Positions 1 through 10,757 of a stretch of 64,000 nt of DNA are shown here, piece by piece. Position numbers and translations under genes: made by a program. The first letter of the stretch is position 1. The number at the start of each line of letters is the position of its first letter. The stretch is from Topomyia yanbarensis (Eukaryota; Arthropoda; Insecta; Diptera; Culicidae), in assembly GCF_030247195.1 (NCBI RefSeq), contig NC_080671.1, forward strand, positions 190,505,725 to 190,569,724. Direction: 5' to 3'. Under the pieces are notes generated by a model. That model was given only the letters and a program-made list of their open reading frames with translations. It was not told the DNA's origin and made no database searches.

Positions 1-240
1 CCTTACACCTCCCTCCTTCATCACTCCCCTCCCCTTGGACCACCCTCACGCCCGCATTTCCTTCATCCACCCCGTATACCGAAATAAGATGAAGGATTTC
101 TGACGCATCCTCCACTTCCACTTTAATAACCCCCCATTCCTTTCACTTTCAAACCCATTCCACCAACATTTCAAAATATAATCACATAAAGATAACATTG
201 AACTCATGCTGATTAAGCTAATTAAATATTATTCTTTTGC
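1..240. other. No recognised feature; C-rich left edge
   Basis: The first ~180 bases are unusually C-rich with short CCTT/CCCC runs for an otherwise A+T-rich window. No convincing reading frame, inverted repeat or known element was seen. Confidence 0.4.
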
Positions 241-1015
241 CTTTCTCATATAGAAAGGTTATGCAATTGCTCCAAAAACCGACTTTGTAACCGAGGCCCG
301 GAGGGCCGAGTCTCATATAACATTCGACTCAGTTAGCCGAGATCGCAAAATATCTGTGTGTATGTATGTGTGTATGTATGTATGTACGTATGTATGTGTG
401 TATGTATGTATGTATGTGTGTATGAATGTATGTGTGTGTATGTGCGGATTTGTAAACAAAATGTCCACATCGGTTTCTCGGAGATGGCTGAACCGATTTT
501 TACAAACTTAGATTCAAATGAAAGGTATAATATTCCCATAGGTTGCTATTGAATTTCATTTTCAACCGACATCTTGTTCCGGATTACGAGTTGAAGAGTA
601 TGGTTACAAAACAAAATTTGTTGATTTGTCCACATCGGTTTCTTGGGATTTTTTTAACCGATTTTGACAAACTTGATTTTAAATGAAAGGTTAATCAGCT
701 GCTGTTGAATTTTGTGTGGATCCGAGTTCTGGTTCCTGAATTACAGGGTGATACGTACGATTACGCAGCAAATCCCGATTCTAACGAATTCTGCGATGAA
801 TATAAAAAGGTGAATTTTTTTCCAAAATGTAAACACAACTGTTGAATTTGTAGATCTAGGTCACCAACAGTCATTCAAAGTCTCTTTGGCCACACTGGCC
901 ACCATCGACGGATCCGGAAGCATCCAAATTCAGAATAACGGTTATATTGGTTTCTCGAAAATGGCTAGACCGATTTGATTGACTTAGTCTCAAATGAGAG
1001 GTGTTGGGATTTAAA
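241..1015 (+). repeat. Composite culicine interspersed repeat
   Basis: Starts near a 'gaggcccggagggccgag' type block, passes through a TGTA microsatellite, then carries three diverged copies of a motif reading approximately CACATCGGTTTCTCGGAGATGG followed by 'accgatttt..aaacttagt..caaatgaaagg' (about 462-520, 610-690 and 938-1005). The same arrangement is seen in reverse orientation at 45.4-45.87 kb, and a related block lies in reverse at 26.64-26.95 kb. I recognise this as a family common in Aedes-type genomes, but do not know its class. No coding potential was seen. Confidence 0.6.
352..447 (+). repeat. TGTA/TG microsatellite
   Basis: About 95 bases of TGTATG with interspersed TGTG steps and rare substitutions (TACG, TGAA). 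It sits inside the composite repeat at the position where this family usually carries a TG/TATG tract. Both strands are open because of the repeat; no gene is implied. Confidence 0.9.
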
Positions 1016-1222
1016 ACAAAAGGTTTTTTAGTTTTTCAGTTTAGTATTACCGTAACTGTTTTTTTCTTTTACAAAATTTTAGAACTCGAATAATGATTTC
1101 TTTTCTTGTATAATAATAAAATGTAATATTTGCATTTGAAAGCTTTTAATGAATATAAACAACGCAAACATTCTCGTGTTCATGATTGAAAGGCACAATT
1201 GCACCGCTAGGTGGATTAAAAC

Positions 1223-1764
1223 AGGTTTTTCAGTTAAATATTAAAAATTAATTTTTCTCTCAATATATTTTAATTTTGAAAATTCTAATGCCATCGTGCT
1301 CCTCAGATATTTTAACATAAGAAACACTTATAATCTCAATATAATTTGAGTGGATCCTGAGATACACCGTTTTGAAAAGAAAAAATCGCAATTTCCCATA
1401 TAAAATCGCAAGCGCGCAACACTAACAAAAACTTGAGTATTCTGAGTTCAAACATAATTTTTTGTAAAGTAGACGAGAAATGATGAAAAACTACGTTTTT
1501 GGTTTGCTTCTAGTAGATCAGGGTCGATTTTTATGACAGTTTGAAAATTTTCTCGATTTCAGCCAATAAAAATGACATTTTATATGAGAAAATGCGAATT
1601 TTTCCCTTCAAAACGATGTATCTCAGGATACGCTCAAATTATATTGAGATTATAAGTGTATCTTATGCAAAAATGTCTGAGGAATACGATGGCATTAGAA
1701 TTTTCAAAAATAAAATATATGTATTGAAGGAAAAATATATTTTTAATAATTAACTGAAAAAAAC
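1223..1764. mobile_element. Foldback element, arms about 185 bp
   Basis: The left arm (1223-1409) and right arm (1570-1764) are inverted copies with scattered mismatches. Both include the 'attctaatgccatcgtg' block, 'ctcaatataatttgag' block and 'atctcaggat' block, read in opposite orientation. The left arm is preceded by 'caccgctaggtggattaaaacagg', a border motif recurring near 44.4, 45.1 and 52.3 kb. A related single arm is at 25.78-25.95 kb. No transposase; a non-autonomous inverted-repeat element is inferred. Target duplication was not resolved. Confidence 0.6.
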
Positions 1765-3250
1765 GTATAGTTGGCAGCACTGCCGCCAAAAATTAATATT
1801 TTTCTAGACTCCTTGAATATTTTTTTTAGAAAAACCATCTAGCGGTTTGATTGTAGAGTCAATAGAACCGGAGATGTCAAAACGGGGGGTGTTCCCATGA
1901 CCCGAGGGGTGGTTCAATTGACACAAAAATTTGGATTTTTATATATTGGGCTTAGATGAACAATTTCACCAAATTTGGTTCAAATCCGTGAAGGTCGATT
2001 TCAAGTTTGCACCTTTTTTTGATCACTTCGCGTGGAATGACCCGTATTTGGATTGGAGATGGCCGAATGAATCACGAATAGATAAAAAGAATCGACTCTT
2101 CAAAAAGAATGAATGAACCACGATTTTTTAAAAATCTGCGATTCACTGAAAATGTGATTAATTGTTATGGGCCCAATGAGATCCAACAAGAACCAAATGA
2201 GTCGATTTGACAGTTTGCCATGATTATGAATCTTTAGAACGAATGAAACAAAATAAATGACAAACATTGAACGCTGTTTGTCTACACTAAAATGACCAGA
2301 TGATTTCGGGAGGAATGCGCGGAACGCTCTCAAGGAACCGATTAAAGAAGTATGTTTCCTAAATAATTCTACAGCCATACACATTTGCTGATCCGGGATG
2401 TTTTTCGCAAAGATTCATGAGTTGACTCGTGCTATTAGTCGACAAAAGCTCCGTGAGAATCAGAATAAATTGGCTCCATTTTCACCATCCATATGTTTTC
2501 CGTATGAAAATTAGAATGATGGAAAATGCGAGACACTTTTCGGGACGTCTGGTCATCCGTGGGTCATGTGGGACAAGTTCGTTGAAACCGGAACTTTCCC
2601 GTTTATTTCGGGACGTCTGGTCACTAGTCTACACGGAATAAAACATCAACAAAACGGTTGTTATATTCAATATAGTTGTAAAATGTATGCTTCAATCAAC
2701 CGAAAGTGAAGCACAGTCCTCTTGTGGTTCCCAAATTGGCACAGCTACTGATAGATGGAGCATTTGAAAAGATTTTGCAACATCGCGTCTCGCCAAGTCG
2801 AACGGTTGTAGTTAAATTTGAAATTGTCAAATAATAGCAGAACTTCTAAGCACACTCATATGTAATCCAATTATTTGATGAAAGCAAAGGAAATTAGTTT
2901 CCTCTACTCTTTTCGAAATTATGCTAAAACGTCTATACATACCTTCAACGTTAACATTCTTTGTAATAGTATTCGAGAAACATAAAATGAATTGAGTTCA
3001 TTTTTGAAAATGGAGCTATGATAAAAAAATTACTTCAAATATCTGTAACACGAAAGCGTTTCTTGAAGTCCTGGCTAGGATTTTTTCTCGTTTTATCTCA
3101 AACAATCATTTTTCAAAGTACGAGTCACTGAATTAATCAAAAGAATCGATTCATTTTAGTGATTGAATCGAATACGGTTCACTCACCAAACTGAATCGGT
3201 TTACCCATCTCTAATTTCGACCATGGAGAAGCTTTCAAAGAAATGTTTGC
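1765..3250. other. No recognised gene
   Basis: Short open frames here lack recognisable domains. Two weak internal repeats of a 'cgggacgtctggtca' phrase occur at about 2542 and 2610. Otherwise A+T-rich unassigned DNA. Confidence 0.4.
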
Positions 3251-3777
3251 CTAACAACTTTTGACATATTTTTTATAATTCATAGTATTTGCAGTCTAAA
3301 ATACTATTTTCTTTTTGAATATGATTCTATACACATAACAAAAAATTTCTGAAATAAAGCAGTTCTTAATATATATTAAATTTTGTTTTAACAACGCAAT
3401 TGTTTTGTTTTATAACGAACTTTTCGTAAGTTATTCGTGATTCTCCATCTACAACAATAGGTTTTTCAAATGCCCATAACATTGCCTGTAACATTCACCT
3501 TGACATCAAAGTGATATTGTAAACTATTTGAATGGTTGGTTGAGTAATATTTTGTTTTTTTTTGTATAACTTTCAAATAGTATACAATATCGCTTTGATG
3601 TCAAAGCGAATGTTACAGGAAACTTTATAGGTCATTAGAAAAACCTATTGTTTTTGATGGAGAAACGTGACTAACTTATGACAAAGTCGTAATAAAATAA
3701 AATAATTGTGTTGTTAAAACATGTATTTTTTACTGAACTAGTATAAATTATAAAAATATGTCGAAAGTTGTTGTTAG
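3251..3777. mobile_element. Foldback element about 527 bp
   Basis: The outer sequence 'ctaacaactttt' at 3251 is mirrored by 'aaagttgttgttag' ending at 3777. The inner arms match more closely: 'taggtttttcaaatg..cataacattgcctgtaacattcacctt' at about 3461-3510 is mirrored at about 3596-3650. The left arm carries extra sequence around 3285-3370 absent from the right. No coding region is visible. Inferred to be a non-autonomous foldback transposon. Confidence 0.6.
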
Positions 3778-6700
3778 AAAAAACTATTTCCATGATTCAA
3801 ATACACTAAAAAACTTTATTGTACGTTTTCAAAACGATAATCATTAGATTATTAACATTTTATTATGGGGTAACGCGAACAACTTTTAGAAAGGGCATGA
3901 TTACACGAATAAATTGTTTTGTTGAAGCAAAATTTCAAATATCTCGACAACTATCGAATTTCGGAAGATTTTTGTTAAATCAATTTTGATTTAAAATGAT
4001 ACTTAGAATTATATAGAAAAACTTTTTTTGTCGATAAGTTCCCCATCATGCAATCACATTCAAAATGTTTCTTTTCTCTTTAAATTTTTTATTGATAAAA
4101 TATAAAAAAATTGAAAAATTGGTTCCCGGCAATTTAAATTTTTGACATGAATTTTAGTTTTTGTGAAATTTCTTTTCAGCGCATATTTTTTTTCGCGCAG
4201 CAGTATTCATTCTCTGTTACTCGTTCTCAGGTAGTTTTATTGTATGAAACACGGTAATCGCACAATTTTGTTTCAAAAATGCTACATGTAGAAACTTTTG
4301 CGTTTTTTAAAAAATTGCCTTTGAGTCAAAATAATCTTATTGACTGTGGAAATTGTTTAGTCTTCCATGCCGGTAAAACGTGTAAAATTTCACCATGATC
4401 TGGTCGGTCACGATTTTGGATATTTTGGACGAATCTTCGTGTAATTCCTCAAATGTAAGATGAATCGCATACTGCAAAAATGAGATTTATAACATAAATT
4501 GTGAACCAAAGAAACAATTTTGAAAGTTACGTGATCACAAGATGACTGTTTCGCCTCATTTCCTTGGGTGCGTTTTTATCAAGGAATCCAGAGTGGGATC
4601 CCTATCACCGAAAGATTTTAAGCTGGTGCAAAAAGCAGTGTTTTTTCGATACTATTTTCGTCAAACTTCCCTACCACAGTTTCGACGAAACCGACACTAT
4701 CCACCTCTCGTTTGTAATTCAACTTTTTTCCTTATGCAGTACTTTGTCGGGAGAAAACTCTATCGCAATTGTTTTTATTTTCATGATAAGGACACTTTAA
4801 ATGTTTTTCTGCTAAGACATCTTTCACCATTGCCTAGAGTTGCTGATTAGTAGGTACGAGTGGCACATTCATTAATTTCTTCGTTCTCACATTAGCCTCA
4901 TTAGGCGGGCAAGTGTAGAACTGTGCGAATAGGTCGACTTGACTCAGCACTCAAAAGCTACTTGTTTCGTAACATGTTCTAAGAAGTCCTAGTTTCTTAG
5001 TTGATAGGCTGGTTCACTGGGACTAGGCCATAAGATCACACACAACATGTGCTATTCGGATGAGTCCTTCTCATAGTGAAGAATCATTGGAAGTTGTTAG
5101 CGTGTATAGTGTCGTGCGTACTACACAACGAAAAGAGCCGAGACGCACTTGTTGGGTGCTGACATTTTTGCAAGCTCCTGTTGAAAGAAGCTCTGCTGAT
5201 TAGAATATGCAAGTGTGAAAAACTACGCGCTTTGCAGTTTGAATGAGAATAACTGAGAGTGTCTTATTTTCAGTCACATAGGATAGAAGTCTGCATTTAC
5301 AGTACTGTTAGTGACAATCCATTTCGTAGATTAATTATTTTGCTGTGACGAAGGTCATTTGAAAAAAATCAGCTCGATTTAATGACTGATAGTTGTTGAA
5401 AGGGAATCGAAATTTGTATAGATGAATAAAAAAATCTGTATTACTTAATGTGGAGTTTACATTGTTTTCATTAATTAAATACAATATTATAAATACACTT
5501 TAGTTTTAATTTGCGGTGGTCAGCTATTTTCGTTCGGTCCCTTATCAATTATTTTAAAAAGTGATTCATCAGCAGCGCTATTTTTGAAAATGAACCACCT
5601 CGGTTATGCAACTGATTTTTTCCGTTCTTATTTTAATGCAAATAATTAAGCAGTCTTCATTTCGTTGCATTCTGAATTGTACATATTTTGTCGCATGCAA
5701 TTTTAAATGTTCTTTGATTTGATGGCATTGCAATGTAAGGGAACACGTATCCGGTGGTTGATGTCGATCGAGAAAACATTTCATTAGACTGAGCAAACTA
5801 ATTTCTTTGTTTAGTGATTATTTGACCAACTAGGAAACTAATCCACTGGACATTTAATGAGCGTGGGGAATACGCATGGTCTTGTCTGAGTAAATCATGA
5901 CATGAGGGTTGAGAATTTACAATTCGCAAGAATAATTTAAAACCAGTTTTCTCAATTTTTGGCAGTCGTGTCAGCACGAAGATCAAATGTTTTATTGTAA
6001 TTGTCATTGGTTCATTTTAGTCCATTAAATCATCAATAAATTGTATTAATTGTTGTTATTGTATTGAGTACTTCCATATGCTTTATAACTGTCACGTTAA
6101 CCATATTTCTTCATGAGTATCAAAATATTGTAGCTTTATTATTGACGCAAACGGTGACAAGCTCGTTTTATTTTGTTTTTTTGTTTATTGTTTTGAATCT
6201 TGTTCTAGTAATTAGCGTAAAATCGTGCATATGTTATCCGTTGTATATCCGACACACAAAGTTAGTCGTCTGAAGTATTTCGGTAGGGCTTATTTTATAC
6301 CATTTAACGTAGATACCATAACAATGCACGCGAATAGTTATAACATAAGAATCCATCGTGCGAGGAGAAAAAGGCCAATACATAATTGTCATTAGTAATA
6401 CCAAAATTTATACACGATAAATAGCGCTTGTATTACGAAATCTTTAATTACAAAGATTTATCGTCAAACATCTCGAGACAATAAAAGTAATCGCCTTACT
6501 CTATTGTTTTTGGAATGCAAGGAATAATAAAATCATTCACCTGCCGCTTGAATCAAACATATGCAAAACTTCTGAAAGTCGGCTGTACGGAACTCAAGTT
6601 GCTTTTTAACAAACCGAGCATTTAAAAATTAATTCAATAAACGATAATTTTTTAACTCGGATGATTCGTAGTTATTCTGCCTAAGCTCGACCCTCATTAA

Positions 6701-9360
6701 CAGAAGACAAAGATTAAGCCCGTACGATATTAAGCCTGTTCTAATGACCCTGCCACTTCTAGTTTTCCGATCTGTTTACTTCACATCCTTTCTCTCACTT
6801 GAGTACTATTGCTCTAAGTTTCATAACTTTCTTTACCCAGTAATCTCTAGCTAATTGAATGTCGTTAAAATGTAAAAAAGAAAATGTGACTAACATAATC
6901 GAAATAAAAAAGGAAAAAATAAACGATAATTCTATCATAAATTCTCGGCAGCCGGCTGCCCAGACCAATAAACACATGATAACATTACTGAGAGTTGCAT
7001 AGATCGTATTGCTCAACAAGGTGAATCCAGATTTGAGCAACTTTACCCCATCCTACTAACAAAAACTCCTTCCCGTGGAAAACGTGGAGATGCAGAGGTA
7101 TACACGATCTCCATAACAACGTTTGTTACACTAATATTCCTTCCCTTCCCGTTGACTGTAAGGACGTGGCTGGCGCCGTTATTGGCATTTCAAAGTACGG
7201 AGCTCTCTAAAAGTGAACATCGGGAATGGATAGCTATTCCCAGGCCCCATTCGTTGATTCTCTATGCAATTTCACTTGTTCTTGCCGATCACGGAGTAGA
7301 AACTACGAATTGTGCGGTCATCATGCTCATGCTGAAGTTCCTGCTCAAGCATATCTTTTCGCGCTGAACGGTGTATTCCCTTTAACTTATTTTCAGATAG
7401 TTCTGCTGTACAAAATTCATTTTTTTTTAAATTCAACTTAGCGTAAGAGGCTCTTTTGAAAAATTGTTCTTGTGTCAAAATGTTCTACATGCCAGAAGTA
7501 ATCATGGAGATTCATAAACTGAACACAACTGCAAAGTTTTGTTCGAATCGGCGATGGTCCTGCTTTATGCCCGGCCGTTTTCTCATGGAATCCCTCAGGC
7601 GCCAAAACTCTACCACGTTTAAGCACCGCGTTTAGCTTAACCATGAAAAAATTAGTCACTAAAATGTTTTTACGTTAAGCAATAATCCACCCTTATATGA
7701 TTAAAGTAAAGATTTTTCCTAATTAATTATCTTCAAAGATCAGGCAGACCTCTATCTCCACATAAAAAAAAGAAATAAAACCCGAAATTGCCAAAGTAAA
7801 CCGAATGATAGTACAGTTCAACTAGCAGAAGGGTAGGCATTACATAAATTATGTAAATGCTCCCGCTTGCACTAACTGGATGTATGGATGTGGGTGCGGG
7901 TGTGTTCGTGTGAGTATGTGTACAGACGGCGGTCTCGGCTGGCTGGGATAAAAAGCTCCGGAGGTGCCAAGCCGCAAATCCTACAACGTATGAATATGTG
8001 CGGTGCCTTTGAATAGTAAAACTTTTGCCTGGGCAAAAATTGCACCCAGGGACACCGCATAATATCAACGGACAGGATGGGGAGAGCGAAAATGGGAGAA
8101 TGAGATAGAGAGAGTTTAAGAGCTACGGTATGAAAAAACGGTGATAATGAGGATGTGATTAAGTGATAAATTAAGTGAATCCCACAAATGATGGCAAACG
8201 AGTGACAACTCCAAAGGGAGGCAAGAGGACAGTGGTTTGAGCAAATTAATTACTATAATAGCTTTCTTTTGTGGGATTAACTTTACCTAATTGGTTATCT
8301 GCAGTTGGAATATAGGTACTATATCTTTTTATAGTAATACTGTGATAATTCTGTGTGCATATCTATGAAATTTTGACATAATCATTTAGTAAGTTTGCAC
8401 TTTCAATCGCACATTTTTCATCTACATACATCGAAACTGACTTTTCCAATTTCCATAATTTAACTTTCCGCAGAATTGTATGCCTCGTTATTAGACTGAG
8501 AAATCGATTATTCACATGCAGCTAAAACGATGAGATTCGTTCAACACAAATCAACACAAAGCACTCCCCATTTTCCCATCCGATAAATCAAATGATTCCA
8601 ATAAACTATTAATTAGTTGCTCGGAAAGCTGACATTAATGCGATTGCGGTATTGGTATTCGAGTGAGTTCGGTTTCCATGTGTGATCTCATTAAACTGGT
8701 CCATCGTGGCGTTAGCTGCACTAGCGAGTGGCACTCGCACTTCAGCCAATCCCACTAAAACACGAACTTCAACCAAAACAAGGAGGCCCCATGTGTGGAT
8801 TGGGATTCGGTATGTTTTCAGCCTATTCTAATCGCAATAATGGGAGCAATTTGTATTCTAATCTGGTTCGACTGGCAAACGGATGACTAAGCTGATCGGT
8901 TTGCCGAATCGGTCCCTGTTGACCGTTGTGACCGAGCCCGGATTTGGCAGTTCGGCGCGCATAGTTTGTCGTAATTATGATGGGATTGCTGATGGAAAGA
9001 TATTGCTCCTTCATTTCGGTTTGCCACTGCTATTTTAGTGGTGTATACAGGTAGATTTTGTTTTATTCCCCCCTGGTTGATATAATCTGGTTTAGCAAAA
9101 TGAGGTCTGCCCGGTTGAATAGATGAAAGGAAATTGAGACTCGATTGTTTGTGTACAGGTGAATTATTCTATAGAACAAATTCTTAATTTACTGTAAGTT
9201 TGTTAGTAAATCGAGGTCGTGATAGTATCGGAGGAGCTAGAGGCATTAACAAATCAACGTGATGAGCAGAAAATAATGGAAATAGTAATTACGTCAAATT
9301 ATTCAGTTGTGGTTATAAGCAACCAACAATATTACGTACTGCAAGACACATTTGAAGGGA
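3778..9360. other. Unassigned, no supportable gene
   Basis: Mostly A+T-rich sequence. Reading frames are short, overlap on both strands and carry no domain I recognise. The part from about 7.1 to 9.0 kb is somewhat more G+C-balanced and less obviously repetitive, so it is the likeliest place for host intronic or intergenic DNA, but I see no splice-site-bounded exon that I can defend. Confidence 0.4.
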
Positions 9361-9378
9361 ACAGTAAAACAGTAAAAC

Positions 9379-10568
9379 AGTAAAATAGTAAAATAGTAAA
9401 ATAGTAAAATAGTAAAATAGTAAAAAAGGTAAAATAGTAAAATAGTAAAATAGTAAAATATTAAAATAGTAAAATAGTAAAATAGTAAAATAGTAAAATA
9501 GTAAAATAGTAAAATAGTAAAATAGTAAAATAGTAACATAGTAAAATAGTAAAATAGTAAAATAGTAAAATAGTAAAATAGTAAAATAGTAAAATAGTAA
9601 AATAGTAAAATAGTAAAATAGTAAAATAGTAAAATAGTAAAATAGTAAAATAGTAAAATAGTAAAATAGTAAAATAGTAAAATAGTAATATAGTAAAATA
9701 GTAAAATAGTAAAATAGTAAAATAGTAAAATAGTAAAATAGTAAAATAGTAAAATAGTAAAATAGTAAAATAGTAAAATAGTAAAATAGTAAAATAGTAA
9801 AATAGTAAAATAGTAAAATAGTAAAATAGTAAAATAGTAAAATAGTAAAATAGTAAAATAGTAAAATAGTAAAATAGTAAAATAGTAAAATAGTAAAATA
9901 GTAAAATAGTAAAATAGTAAAATAGTAAAATAGTAAAATAGTAAAATAGTAAAATAGTAAAATAGTAAAATAGTAAAATAGTAAAATAGTAAAATAGTAA
10001 AATAGTAAAATAGTAAAATAGTAAAATAGTAAAATAGTAAAATAGTAAAATAGTAAAATAGTAAAATAGTAAAATAGTAAAATAGTAAAATAGTAAAATA
10101 GTAAAATAGTAAAATAGTAAAATAGTAAAATAGTAAAATAGTAAAATAGTAAAATAGTAAAATAGTAAAATAGTAAAATAGTAAAATAGTAAAATAGTAA
10201 AATAGTAAAATAGTAAAATAGTAAAATAGTAAAATAGTAAAATAGTAAAATAGTAAAATAGTAAAATAGTAAAATAGTAAAATAGTAAAATAGTAAAATA
10301 GTAAAATAGTAAAATAGTAAAATAGTAAAATAGTAAAATAGTAAAATAGTAAAATAGTAAAATAGTAAAATAGTAAAATAGTAAAATAGTAAAATAGTAA
10401 AATAGTAAAATAGTAAAATAGTAAAATAGTAAAATAGTAAAATAGTAAAATAGTAAAATAGTAAAATAGTAAAATAGTAAAATAGTAAAATAGTAAAATA
10501 GTAAAATAGTAAAATAGTAAAATAGTAAAATAGTAAAATAGTAAAATAGTAAAATAGTAAAATAGTAA
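9379..10568 (+). repeat. AGTAAAAT zone
   Basis: About 149 units of AGTAAAAT. Deviations sit in the first 320 bases: an A-run/GG disruption at about 9426, ATTAAAAT at about 9459, a C substitution at about 9537 and a T substitution at about 9689. From about 9700 to 10568 the units are uniform. Two to three AGTAAAAC units precede this zone at 9361-9378, so the array begins and ends with the C-type unit. Confidence 0.95.
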
Positions 10569-10757
10569 AACAGTAAAATCAGTAAAACAGTAAAATCAGT
10601 AAAACAGTAAAATCAGTTAAACAGTAAAATCAGTAAAACAGTAAAATCAGTAAAACAGTAAAATCAGTAAAACAGTAAAATCAGTAAAACAGTAAAATCA
10701 GTAAAACAGTAAAATCAGTAAAACAGTAAAATCAGTAAAACAGTAAAATCAGTAAAA
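10569..10757 (+). repeat. Hybrid 17-bp unit zone
   Basis: Here the two octamer types alternate in a 17-bp unit, CAGTAAAACAGTAAAAT, repeated about 11 times (one unit has GTTAAAC). The extra C shifts the 8-bp register to 8+9. The zone lies exactly between the T-type and C-type zones, suggesting a junction unit that was itself amplified. Confidence 0.93.

Noticed and set aside
7871..8068. Possible host exon in the less repetitive 7.1-9.0 kb region
   Set aside because: The minus-strand frame is low-complexity (HTHTNT stretch from a TGTG-type tract) and no splice signals with continued coding were found.
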